Below are positions 1-11,300 of a DNA stretch of 64,000 nt, piece by piece; the first letter of the stretch is position 1; each line of letters starts with the position of its first letter. The stretch lies in the NCBI GenBank assembly GCA_001599915.1, contig BCIG01000019.1, positions 496,001 through 560,000 of the forward strand. The letters are read 5' to 3'. The DNA is from Symbiotaphrina buchneri. Its lineage: Eukaryota; Ascomycota; Symbiotaphrinales; Symbiotaphrinaceae. The position numbers and the translations under genes are program-made. The notes below the pieces were generated by a model that saw only the letters and a program-made list of their open reading frames with translations, was not told the DNA's origin and searched no databases.

Positions 1-458
1 ATGTATGTAAGATAGATCATGACCTCATGACCTTTATTCTTGGGTGGATGGAGCGGCGCAGTCGGATCGTCTGCAACATAGATGGCCGTTTCAACATCAG
101 GTATCTCTTCGCTGATCCACGAAACATCTTCTTCGGTCATGCGCGGGACAACAAGGATCATGCTGTAATTAGATCCCGCCGGTTTCGGTGTGCCGGGAGT
201 ATAGAGGGCTTGGGGGTTGTAGTGGTGGAGTTCCTCGACCGTGGTAGGAAGAGGTTTGGTATCTATTATGTCGTCGGATATGGATTGGTCGGGTGTTGTT
301 TTGGATGGTTTGGTGGAGATGGCTTCCCCTAAGCCGACTGCCTGAGGGATCTTCTGCCATGACCCAGAGCGTATGGTTTCGCGGTGGTAGAATAGTATGA
401 AGATGAGGATCGCGGCAAGGACGGCAAATGGTATCATTCGCCGCTGTGGTTGAACCAT
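1..458 (-). CDS. DUF3431 family protein, 5' part only (cut by window edge)
   Basis: The minus strand is open from an ATG at 458 to the window edge (152 codons plus 2 bases). The protein begins with a short basic stretch (MVQPQRRM) followed by one hydrophobic segment, about residues 9-23, which looks like a signal anchor of a type II membrane protein. A low-complexity stem follows. The last visible residues (NKGHEVMIYLTY) match the conserved start of the fungal DUF3431 domain. That family has no established biochemical role; many members resemble Golgi or ER lumenal proteins. The 3' end lies outside the window, so length and domain completeness cannot be judged. Family call: fairly sure. Function: unknown. 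Confidence 0.75.
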   Translation of the reverse strand, partial: MVQPQRRMIPFAVLAAILIFILFYHRETIRSGSWQKIPQAVGLGEAISTKPSKTTPDQSISDDIIDTKPLPTTVEELHHYNPQALYTPGTPKPAGSNYSMILVVPRMTEEDVSWISEEIPDVETAIYVADDPTAPLHPPKNKGHEVMIYLTY

Positions 459-2245
459 GGTGAGATGTGCAGAGAGCTGGATTCGCTGCGGTACATTTAG
501 CAATTGACCGAAGGAAGCGCTGGTCGATGTCGTCGCACCTCCTAGGATGTTGCCTTCTTAGCGGTGATGATGATCCGCATTCACTTGTTTACTGAAGTTG
601 TCTGCAGTATCACAGCAGATGTCAGTCCAGTTGACCCTGTGAACCCCGCCGCAATTCACTTGGGCAATGCAAAGCAAGGGTGGCATACCAAGTATCCTCA
701 CCACCATCGATGCTTTTTTGCTATCGTTCGGCCGCGCAAGCTGTCACTAGCCCGCGAAGTCGAGATCCACAGCGGAGTCGTCGTAAGCGGCCCTTCCCAC
801 CACAAAACTCCCGACAGATTATCCGGAGTCCTCTCTTCAACTTAACCTTCGACACGCCGAAGGATCATGAATGATAGTGGGTGAATGCTCCAGCCCGATG
901 TCGATGTATCCAGCCTCTGCTCTCTCAGGCACGTCGTACAGACTCGTGTCCTTCCCACGCTCTCCCGACTAAAATCCGGCACAGCCTCAGCGATCCTCAC
1001 TTGGGCTAGGGAACCGCAATCTCGGGCTCTTCCGCCCTCGCCAGTCTCCGATGGGTGCTAGCAAGAATGTCGTCCAAGAACACGACACTCGAGCCAGTGG
1101 GGGAAAGCAAAATTTGGATGCGTCGTGGGGAATGCAGCAAGCGCGCTGTAAATGATCGATCGCCTAGATATCAAAATGCTGTCGCGCTCCTCAGGTCTGG
1201 ATCGTCGCGCAAGACTTTTGGTGCTTGTCAGCTGTCCGCTTGTTTCGTTGGCTGTGGGCGGCGTGCGGACCTTGCCCGATGCCGCCTGGTGCGCCCGTCA
1301 GGGGTTGCACCTTGCGCAAGGGTCTCCTTGGCTCCCGCCCTCAACACGTAAAAGGTACGATGTTATGCATCGAGACACGCAAGCTTTGTACACAGTCTGA
1401 TTGATATTGTCCCAGTGCCCATGCCAATGCAGATGGAAGATGAGATGATCATCTTCTAGACATTCTGGCTACATTTGAAAATGGAAAGGTTCGTGCGACC
1501 GCTCCTACTAGCCATATGCCACTACATTCCATTACATAGACATGCTCAATCTGGCTGTGAACACGCGTGGTCTGCGTACTTGCGTACCTAATGCCCGGAA
1601 AATGCTTCTACCCTGGGGGAGTGAGGCGGAAAAGAATCCCGACCCGTGCCATTGGTGTTGAATCCAAGTGCATGCTGTTCGATCGACGGCTGTGTGCTCT
1701 TCATTGCTCGGATTATGGTTTTATCAAACTCTTTCGAGCAAAAGCGCATGTCAGGTTCGTGGACAACACAAAAAACACACCTCGCCATCTTAAAGTCCCT
1801 AAAAGACGTGATCCACACAATCCTTTATTTCCACATGCTACGAGAAGCAACAGTCGCTTGCGCAAGTGCAGAGGATCTCCACATACACGCTTTTTCTCTT
1901 CTTGAGCGTACTGCGCTAAAAAGCAAGATACAGCTCGCAAGTAAGCAACATGGATTAGGGCGAGAAGCTGTGCTCGTCACATATGCCGGAACTTTACACA
2001 GTTCACCGCCAAACCTGGGTATAAAACTCAGCCAGATCCTCACCGCAAGTAAAGAAACTGCAAAAGCAACTCCCAGCTTCACATTCCTCGCTCGTCAGGT
2101 CGTATATATCAGCTCATGCTCATTAATAAACATCAATATTTTCGTTGAAAACCTTCGCCATGCTCAAAGAACTCTCAACAAAACGGAGCGGTGTCAAAAA
2201 CGCATCGCTCAACAACCTTCAGCCACCTCCAGGAAATCCTCCTGC
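459..2245. other. Intergenic region, no supported gene
   Basis: About 1.8 kb between the start of the DUF3431 gene and the stop of the RGS-LOV gene. The longest open frame (plus strand 1646-2251, 201 codons) has no recognisable domain and overlaps the 3' end of the real gene. It should hold the DUF3431 promoter and the 3' UTR of the RGS-LOV gene. No RNA gene or repeat was recognised. Confidence 0.6.
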
Positions 2246-4848
2246 TCATAACTCAATAGTGAAAGGTGAGCTTGTCCGAGCGGAGCTCGGTGGTCGTCCA
2301 GAATCCAGACCATCCAGCCAGGTTGGGGTATTTCGGCCGCTCGCATGGCCCGATCTGTACGTCTTCACGGCATTTAGATGCCTTTGCCGCTGAGGCGAAT
2401 CGTTGAAATAGTTCCCGTCGACGTCGATATGCAATATCCCTGTATCAGGTGTTGCGAAGGCGCTGCTGACACTCCCAATACCCGGTGTGCCATGTCCGTT
2501 CAGACCCTGGGCTTGACTAATGTTGTTGCGGGGAAGATTGATATTGACGGGAGGAGCTTGCTTCCAGCGCCGGCCCCGGCCATCCTTGTTGTCATCGACG
2601 ACCACGATCATCCAGACACCAATATGTCCATTGGTGCCAACAAGAGGCGTACAGTGGATCCAGCGGTTGCGCCCTTCCTCATCATTCGCGCGACTAAGCC
2701 AGCGAACCTTTGCAGTGACGCCCCGACCTTCTGCGAGAGCAGCAGTGAGTTCTTCTCTAACTCGCGTCGAGCCTCCGATCTTGTTCATGAACGGAGACTG
2801 CAGAATCCCAGGCACACGAAGTGATGGTGACGTGAACAATATACGCAAAGATGGGTAAGGCCGGACGAGCAGATACTGACATGCACTGTTAGCGGAAGGA
2901 CTCGAAGACATGCATGCTTCACTTACATGTTTATAGATCCCACTCAATTTCCCTCTGAGCCCCGTCTCGGTGGGCGATGTAGCAGTCGGATAAGCATCAG
3001 TTGGCTCCTTTAGCAACAAGCGTGGCCTATGCCATCGTACCGAGTCTCTGTCATCATCATCCTCCTGTTCCCGATGCATTCGGCCGCCATACTTTCGGAC
3101 AGTGTCCAATTCGCCTGTGTTGAACATCTCTGCCAGTTCTTCAAACTCATCCTTCTTCTCGTCCTGGCCATTTGCAGTGTGGCCGTTCATCGCTCCGTTG
3201 CTGCTACCATTTGCACTTTCGCCAAGCTTCGAATCGTCTCCTTCCACTCTTGCTACTAGCCGCTTGAAGCCCTCAAGCTCGGTGCATTCCTTCACCATGC
3301 CACTAACATCCACCTGTGCACCGATGAAGTATCGAATTTGGCCTTTGCTGTCCATCAATGGCGCCATCATGAGAAGGTTCATGAAAGGAGATCCGTCACG
3401 GCGGCTGCTGGTGTCAGAGATGTATCAAGTAGACCTTGGCTCACTTACTAGTTAAGGAAGACCTCGCAATGCTCCTTCCCTTTTTCGACGGCCTCCCGGA
3501 GTCTTCTGCAGCTGAAAGGATTCGTTCGAGGCCCCTGCAAAAACCGACAGTTGCGGCCCAGCGCATAACTCATTCCATATTGCGTTGTGCGGTGAAATTC
3601 TAGGGTCATGGTCAGCTAGCTATCAAGGACCCGCATAAGACCTCTCACCTTCTGAGGCAAACACAATGGGGTTGTCAGGTCTCGACGGGTCGGTCAGACA
3701 GAAAACTTCTGCTAATCCCTCCGAAGCCTCTCTCAAGTGAGGAGCAAGGTTCCCAGTGATCCTCCGCGTAATGCTTATGCTAACGACTTGTATATATGTA
3801 TGGGTGATAAAAGCAGGGAGATCCTCCCTGACGAGCGCGTCAAAGGCCAAGCTAGCCTTATCTTCCAGCCCCTGGTTGATTGTTGGCTTTGCAGGGAACA
3901 ACGTGAATTCATGGCCCTCGATTGGCTCCAGTGCCTCAGCTATTGCATTTGCGTATTTTATAGCCTTCAGCGCCTTAGTGGCATCAAGGTAATATATGAG
4001 GATGGGTATAGAGTTGGGTCGATGATTGCTCAGAAACGATGTAAACTTCAGAAGTAACGCAGGCTCTTTAAAAATCTCTTGTAGATGCTCTTTAGAAAAT
4101 AGAAGATCAGAGCGTGCCTCTAGCGAGTAGCTCTTGGGATTGGCATGTGATGGCGCAAGGAGATCCCAAGATCCCGGGTCGTCCTCCTCGACTGGTGAGA
4201 GGTGATCAGCCTCATCCGGTGGGCCCCTTGTCTGTAGTGCGGGGAGTTGTGATGTGCGTTTGGTATCATAAGTGTCTATGGATGTTTCAGTGCCTATGGA
4301 GTCTCTTGCGGAGGTCTTATGGTTGGATAGCGGTGTGGTGTTCGAGGGCGCATTGGGTTCATGAGGGGTCTGGGCGCTGTTTGTTGTGGTGTTATGACCG
4401 TTGTCTCTCCGGAGGTTCTTATTCCTATTGCTACTACGTGGTTGTCAGTCAGGGCAACATGTTCGGAGAGTGCTACAAACCTTGTGCGCGTAGGTATGTG
4501 GATTTCCCGTCGATGTAGATCCGGCACATTGCCGGCCCCATCCAGATCCGAGGAGAACGACTCCTGTGAAGGTCTGGCATTTTCCTGTCCATCTGCTGCT
4601 CGACCGTTCTTATCATGCGGCTTCTGGAAGTCTTCCACCTTTACTCCTTGCTCTTCTGGCTTTGAGTTGAGGGTAGACGACCGTGACCGCGGCCCGCGCA
4701 CGGACGACCGTCGTTGGAGAGGCGGGGACCGTCCATTAGGAGTATTTCGGCCATTTGGAGTTGCTCGCCCACTAATTGGGTGTGCGCCGAGGGGTTGCAC
4801 TGCGGGGTACTGCCGATGGTAAGAGTAAGTCGTCGTCAACGAAGGCAT
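2246..4848 (-). CDS. RGS-LOV blue-light photoreceptor (803 aa, 5 exons)
   Basis: Exons 4848-4481, 4433-3649, 3599-3449, 3404-2927 and 2875-2246 sum to 2412 nt (803 aa). Introns are 47, 49, 44 and 51 nt; the 51-nt one has no stop in frame. Residues 1-230 are a Ser/Pro/Asn-rich tail with TPNGR-type repeats. About 230-355 resemble an RGS domain. About 362-480 form a LOV/PAS domain containing SEEFHRTTQYG, then GRNCRFLQGP with the flavin-adduct cysteine at about residue 402, then a FLNYRRDG strand. An acidic linker and a second PAS-like segment follow. The RGS-then-LOV order is that of the Botrytis BcLOV4 family, which binds anionic membrane lipids in blue light. Inferred role: light-driven recruitment to the plasma membrane and possible modulation of G-protein signalling. 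Start chosen at MPSLTTTY; an in-frame ATG 48 nt upstream is possible. Confidence 0.88.
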
Positions 4849-6898
4849 TGTGAGGAAAGAGTGAGAGGGAACGGTGAATTGAATGACAGAGATCAAAAGT
4901 CCAAGGGCGACAGTTAATACAAAGATCCACTGGGCTGATCAAACCCAGCTTCCACCGATGTAATCTCCAGGAAAGGTCAAGCCAGGAACCGGGGAAGAAA
5001 AGGAAAGAAATTGCACGTACCAGTGAATATTGCGGCATATTGGAGATCCCCGAGGCAGGCAGATCACCTCCACTAGGGTGTGATCGGCATCGGCCAGCGC
5101 CAGGGCGCTTTCAGTAGAGCTGAGAGCTGCCGGTGAGCCAATGGATGGATGTAGGCGTCACCACTGCCAGACCGTACGTCCCAAGGTGAAAGAAAGGGAT
5201 GGAGTGCTGCTGACAGGATTGGGACTAAACCATCTGTTGCCGGATATATGGGAGAATCTCAATTAGGCTCCATACAAAATTGACCTAGGAGGCAAGAAGA
5301 GAAAGGACGGCATGACGCCCCGACAAATGGACATGGCGGGAGGTTTGGTGGAGAAGGTCGCCAGGCCGAGCTACCCTAACCTAACTTTAGTGACCTCTCG
5401 GCTTTAGGCCGCGGGGTACAAGGCAATCGGTGCCTGCGTCGGCAGCATCCATGTCGACGTATTATTATTTTCATCATTACATTAATTCTTGATTGAGGCA
5501 CAAGGCGTACTGTGCTTCAGTTGCCGGGACCGGTTGTCCGTATCTCCCTGCTAGCCGATACTATCATCTCACGCTAATCAATCCGGAGAGTTCGACGACG
5601 ATGGCTGGGACCAATGATCCAATAAATGTGGTGTGCAATGCTCTACCTGGTAGATAAGGTGGATGTGCCTGGTAGCATCCATGCAAGAGATAGGGACTGT
5701 GTTCGTACAGACCACCTTAGCCCCACAATCTCCGGCCGAGCAACTATCTCATCTCGCACCGCAGCAAGCCCACGTTACAAGCGTGCTAGATGCAGTCGAA
5801 ACGGCAATCGTACAGCTCGAATCTCAAGTAACCGCAACTGTCTGTACCCGTGATGCCGCTTCTTCCATTTGTAGCCCCAATTGAATAAATATATTATCTG
5901 CGTCCCTCTCCTCCGTGATCATGTCCCACTGTCTCTGCCTGTACGAAGTACTCACACTCCGTACATTCGAATGTTAGTCTTCGGATGAACCATTGATCGG
6001 AACACTAAACCGTCTAAACGGGGTCCAAAACAGTCAACTTTCCGCACTTTAGCTCGCTCGACCATTCCCCATCCGCGACTAGCCCAAGGGATGGCCATGC
6101 GATCTGCGAAGCGTCTCACAGCCACAGCGTCACCTCCCTTCCCTTTACGGCCCACGCCGACCCTTTTCCACCTCCGCCATCCTTTGCTAATATTTCCTTC
6201 CGAAGCTCCACCAAGCTCCGTAGCGAATCCATAACCAATGAATTGTGCCCGCAGGAGCGCGCGAGTTAACAGAGATCGCCGGTCTGCTTGCGCAACAGGC
6301 CAACGCACGCAAGAGGAGCCCGTCCGGATCATCACATATGGACTAGCTATCCCTGCTGAGTAGCTTCCTGGAGCTTTACCTTCGCAAAGCTTAACCTTCG
6401 TATCCAGACCAAGCGTTCACTTCAAATATTACTGTGCGCATTCTTGGGATTATTTGCAACGGCAATATATCAAGTAGTATACCAATGAGCCCAAGACATC
6501 TTGGATGGATTCTTTTAATTCGACCGATCAGCTAGATTTTCAATGTACACGGGTATCCCATGCCGCCAAATTGCAGTATATATATGCTTCGCACCCATCT
6601 CCGCACCCATCTCCCCCCTCCCCAGTCCGCACCCTTGTCTTTCTTCAAATTCCTCACTGTCCGCTTAAGACCGTCTGGAATTTTGCGGGACGCGCTGTGT
6701 CCGTATGCTGTCGGTCCAAGTCCGCTACGGTAGTCCCATGCTGAAGCAGCCGCACCAAAATCAATCTATGAGAGATCGCGCCGTCGCAGCGATGGGAACA
6801 CCCAACGCTTAGGTGTTGTCTCAAGCCAGACGTTTGAGTCAATCTTCGCTATGCTCATCGGGCCTCATTGCTGCATAGTCCAAGCAGAATTTCCTCGC
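4849..6898. other. Intergenic region, no supported gene
   Basis: About 2 kb between the start of the RGS-LOV gene and the stop of the MFS gene. It should contain the RGS-LOV promoter. A TA-rich patch lies near 5460-5490 and TACCCTAACCTAAC near 5380. Short open frames (5663-5884 plus; 5952-6335 minus) show no recognisable domain, and I do not call them genes. Confidence 0.5.
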
Positions 6899-8657
6899 TC
6901 ATGTATCCATTTCGGCCTTTCTTCTTCTCCCGAGCTCTTCACCAACAGCGCATCCCACGCCCACTATCAGAAGCACGCCGTTGAAGATGGCCATCATGTA
7001 GAAAGGCGCGCCAGGAGAGACCTTGTCGAACATGAAGCCTCCAAGCTTCGTCAGCAGGAGAATCCCTGCCCCACCAGCAAGAGAGTAAACACCCGCGATG
7101 GATCCTTTCAAGTAGCCGAGAGACTTCGCTTCCGAATCGGACTTGGGAATTAGGCCAGTTGTCTCATCCACGGGAGCAGCCTCTGGACTGGCGACTGGAG
7201 ATGAAAAGGCTGGGGACAGGAACTGTGCAGCCAGAGGATCTGCTGGATCTTGCGGCTCCGGCGGAGCTTCGTCACCTAGAATTCCCCTTCCGAGAATCCC
7301 CAAACTGCAGACAATCGCCCCGATCTGGCTAATGCCAAGGAGGGCGACGATAATAAAGATGCTAGGATGGCCATTGTGGCCTGTTGGGATTGGGCTTTGC
7401 ATAGCTGCGAAAGCAATGTATCCAATTATTCCAAAGGTAGCAGAGACCAGAAGAGGAAGGTTGTACCGCCGGTACCGATCTGAGAAATATCCAAAGACCG
7501 GCGCGCATATAAGCGCCACCAGCTGGGATACACCAGTGAGTTCTGCAGCCAGAATGTAGGCTTGCCGGCACTGTCTTTTCATCTCTTCGGTTCCGTCGTC
7601 GGGGTTTCCCCTGCAACGGCCAGAAGAGATGAAGTAGGCGTTGACAAACAAGGGTATGAAGAGAGAGATTCCAACAGATGAGCTGCGTGCGATAAAGCCA
7701 CCGAGATAGCCGAGTCCTATATTCACATCTTTGAAGCCAAGGATATCGAGTCAAGCAAAAGGCGATGATATGGCACCGTATGGACCGATGCATCCTCACC
7801 ATTGTCTCGTCCAATGACAGCGAGAAAGCCTTTCTGCTCTTCACCATTGAGGTTGCGTAGGCCAAAGAAGCACAAGACAGAGACGATAATGGCGACGGCG
7901 CCCACAATGTAATAGCTGTCAGCAATTGCTTCTTTTGCTGAGATACCACTCAATTGTAGTCGAGCCGGTAGCGGTAGGAATATTAGCAGTGCAACCAGAG
8001 CTCCGCAGCCAGTAAACATCCCCACTAAGCCAGCGAGGCGGGGAGCAGATGAGAGAGATCGGATTGTACTTGGTTTTGAGACCGGGTTAGATGGTAATTG
8101 TTGTCTGATCCTTGCTGGAGTTATTGTAAGCTCTGATGATAGCGATTGCGACGGTCTATGCCGAAGGGTTTGCTCATTCGCTGTCGTCGATGGGGCAGTC
8201 ATTGTGGGGAGAACGGCTGTTACCATAGTAGAACTGCAGCAAGTTAGTAAAAAGCCATGAGAACGTTCAATTCCTTATGAAGATCCTACCAGGCAGCTCC
8301 TCCAAGGCTGAACAACAATCTCGCAAGCAGAAGCTGTGGATACACGTTTCTGGCCTGCACAAAGACGCAGAGTGCGATCCCAACAATGGCATAGCCAAAG
8401 ACCGCTACCCATCGGACCCCAAGCCTGTCACTGAGTGTTCCCCACAGCGGGCAAGCGACCAATGCTAGAAGCTCATCGGCGAACCCCAGTGTACCCGAAT
8501 AGTCCCCTACACCATGCCGTATTCCGAGGAGATCGGTGATGACGAATGATACGCTGCTGTTGAGGAAGACAAGGAACGAGATACTGAAGAGACAAACGCA
8601 TGAAAGGTACGTAGCAGCCTGCCAGGGAGTGGCCGTGAAGGGGGAATACGTGAACAT
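6899..8657 (-). CDS. Major facilitator superfamily transporter (543 aa, 3 exons)
   Basis: Exons 8657-8290, 8233-7800 and 7728-6899 sum to 1632 nt. The introns (56 nt with ACTAAC and TGCAG; 71 nt) restore the frame, giving LGGAACSTMVTAVLP across the first junction. The protein shows about 12 hydrophobic segments. The loop after the second segment carries a variant MFS motif (GTLSDRLGVRW), and the matching loop in the second half has FGYFSDRYRR. A long hydrophilic central loop separates the halves, and a second soluble loop with DETTGL lies before the last helices. The substrate cannot be read from the sequence. I chose the ATG at 8657 because it leaves about 12 residues before the first helix. 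A different upstream first exon is possible, so the N-terminus is the weak point. Confidence 0.8.
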
Positions 8658-9173
8658 GGTCAGCAGATGGCTATCGACCAAGTGCTTCGAACATTCATCG
8701 GCGTTAGGGGAAGATAGAAGGCGATCATGGAGTCATGCAGAGTGCTGCCCTTCGCGGGCTCCAATGCAAAGTGACGATGACGAAGGCACAGCCTTGGAGC
8801 ATCTGTTGGTTTCACAGGCGAGCTGATTGCCTGATTAAGCATAAGCGGAGCAAACCCCGCAAACATTTTATCAAGCCCAATCAGCCCCCTCGGGGATCAC
8901 TTACGGTATTCCACATAGCGTCGTCCTGACGTAGTATCTGTAAAGGTGGGCAAGGCAAAGGAATTCAGATACGGCAATATAAAGTGGCTAGCTGGAGCTG
9001 TTCCAGTTCGTGCTACAGCAATGCAGTCGATTCGTCTAAGCTGGTGCTAGTGTCATAAATCTCCTACGCCAGCGCCAATGCTCCAATGCAGAATCATGCG
9101 CAGAAATGCTGACTCCGAACCCCAGAACACCTTGACAACCCATCGTAACTCATGCATCGCGCTACCCTCGGCA
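8658..9173. other. Intergenic region
   Basis: About 0.5 kb between the MFS start and the CSN1 stop, both minus strand. It should hold the MFS promoter and CSN1 3' UTR. No gene or repeat seen. Confidence 0.5.
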
Positions 9174-10789
9174 TTAACCTCGACCTCTCGTTTGATAGCC
9201 ATGGTGCTGCTCCGGGCCGAGCATCCCGCTGATTGGAAGCTGCGTGCTCTTCATGTTCTGATTTCCGTCCTGTTCTTTAGATGTCCTGACCTCGAGGCCT
9301 CGAGCTATGATATTCATCCGTAGCAGTCGCAGTTGAGCGGAGCGCTTGTAATCGTTCGCCATTTTCAGAGTCTGCATGTGCACGGATTTTCTCATGTCCC
9401 CACCAGTACTCGATGTCGTCGCAACCAGAAGCTGATTCCTCACGTCAAGACGTGCATTGAGCATGCCCCGTTCAATCATGCCTACCAGTTCCTGCTCCAT
9501 CTCCTCCGACGTTGTCGCAAATGCTGTTGCCATTGAAGACAGAGTCGCAGCAGAGTAAGGAATGAAATATTGGACGATTGCTTTGGATCGGACGGACCGG
9601 TAGATGAAAGGAACATGGGAGCCAAGATAGTAATCCAGCAGGTAGTCAATGCGATAACTCTCCAGTATCTCTAGTGTTGTGCTGTATTTCCCAGAAACGA
9701 ACGCGGTCACCGCCCGGCGCAGGTGTGGCTCCAGCTCAAGGAATGAACGGAAGGTTGTGTTCTCTAGAACTAGCTGCCGAAGCTCATTGCGGTCCATACT
9801 TGCTAGGGCACATAGCGTGCCATAGACAGCGACATCGTTATTTGTTATGACACTGGAAAGCGGATTTCCTAGAAGAGAAGGTGGCAGAAGACGATCAGTC
9901 CGCAGGAAATTCATGGCCGCATCCTTGAAATTGCCTGAGTTGAGCTGAGCAAGGCCCATTGCTACTGTAAGGAAAGCCTGAAGGGATTCTGGCTCGTCTT
10001 TCTCCTTCTCTTTCTTCCCCGCGGGACTGTAGATCTTGAGCGCATTGGACTGGACAGCCATCCAGTTTCCCTGATCGATGGAAACCAGGATGAGCTTCAA
10101 ACACATGTCATTTAGGTGCTTTTGTGTAGTGCAGTACTCGCGCATGCGGCTGTATGCTTTGTATGCCGAAGGGAGATCGCCGATAGTATGATAGAGGATG
10201 CCGAGGTCCTCATTGCCCATCTAAGTCGATTTGTTAGCCATCAATCTGTTAGTCGGTCGTTGAATGTCGAAACTCACCCGTATGCTCTCTTTGATAAGGT
10301 TGTTCTTATAACCCTTCAGCTCGAACTCCAGTCGATCCGCCTCCTTCTTGATCCTTTTTGACGTCTCATCGACCCATTCAGTATCAAGGATGGCATCTGG
10401 ATCATCTGGCGCCAGCTGTTGGAGGTGTTTGACAACTTCTTGATATAACCCAACATCCTTGCCCGCCTTTGTATGAACCACGGCGGCTTTCAGGGCGTCA
10501 AGGTAGAGGTTTGCTGAGGTGGTACCGATATGGATCAGGCGATTGATCTTTGTGCGACCTTTTCAAATACAATATCAGCTCAATTTACAATCGCTCGCAC
10601 TTCGATGACGACGCAGGCTTAGACATGCTTACCTGAGTAATTGGAGATGTAGGCGTCCAGGTCGAACTTCGGATACCCTACAGAGCCCGTATCAGCCTAC
10701 AGGTCATGTGGCCCATCTAATGAGGAGCCGACGATATGCCTACCTTCCACCGGAAGCCGTCCAGGAGGACCGCCCTGCTGCACCGCCAT
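9174..10789 (-). CDS. csn1: COP9 signalosome subunit 1 (472 aa, 4 exons)
   Basis: Exons 10789-10744, 10677-10633, 10558-10278 and 10220-9174 sum to 1419 nt. Introns are 66, 74 and 57 nt, all GT-AG. The N-terminus (MAVQQGGPPGRLPVEGYPKF, then SGRTKINRLIHIG) and the helical repeat region (DLGILYHTIGDLPSAYKAYSRMREYC) match CSN1/GPS1, called CsnA in Aspergillus nidulans. The PCI region spans about residues 260-400 (TFRSFLELEPHLRRAV, IVQYFIPYS, MIERGMLNARLD). CSN1 is a scaffold subunit of the COP9 signalosome, which removes NEDD8 from cullin-RING ubiquitin ligases in nucleus and cytoplasm. In Aspergillus, csn mutants are affected in light-dependent development and secondary metabolism. The C-terminal tail after the PCI region is short and basic. 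Length is near the usual for the family. Confidence 0.93.
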
Positions 10790-11300
10790 GAAGCTAACTT
10801 GTTCGTGCGCAAGTTACGACTTGACGATGATGCTACGGTTGGAGCCAAGCGAGGCTGTGCTACGACGGGACACAGACGGATACGTAGCGAGCTCACGAGG
10901 TTAAGGTTGCTCGATAGTTCGGTACGGTGACCTTCGCAGCGACAAACGCAACCGGTTTGTGTGGAGAAGCACTGCTCTCAGCCCCACATGCAGCATTCTC
11001 CATTTCACAGGCATTTCACGCAACGAGCCTTTTTGTCACTTTCAAGACCGAAGACTGCGAGAGTAGAGTCATCTTAGCCCAGTGGCATAAGACTATGTGT
11101 GTCCTGCACTTCTCTTCATAATCGCCCTGCGATCATGTTGCCCAGCATTCCAAACAGAGGCCATTGTTCGACCAAGGTATCCAAAAGTCCAAAAATCAGA
11201 CCGCAACAAGTAGTTTAGCGATAGCGATAGCGCTTCAGAAAATCAAAAGAGCGAGCTGCTCATCAGTCGTACAAGTACATTAAGTCATGACTTGCGGCCC
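10790..11300. other. Intergenic region
   Basis: About 0.5 kb between the CSN1 start and the stop of the C2H2 gene, both minus strand. It should hold the CSN1 promoter. No gene seen. Confidence 0.5.

Noticed and set aside
1646-2251. 201-codon plus-strand open frame
   Set aside because: No recognisable domain, overlaps the end of the RGS-LOV gene, composition not gene-like.
5952-6335. 127-codon minus-strand frame
   Set aside because: No domain, basic and Trp/Gly-rich chance composition, no splice signals linking it to anything.
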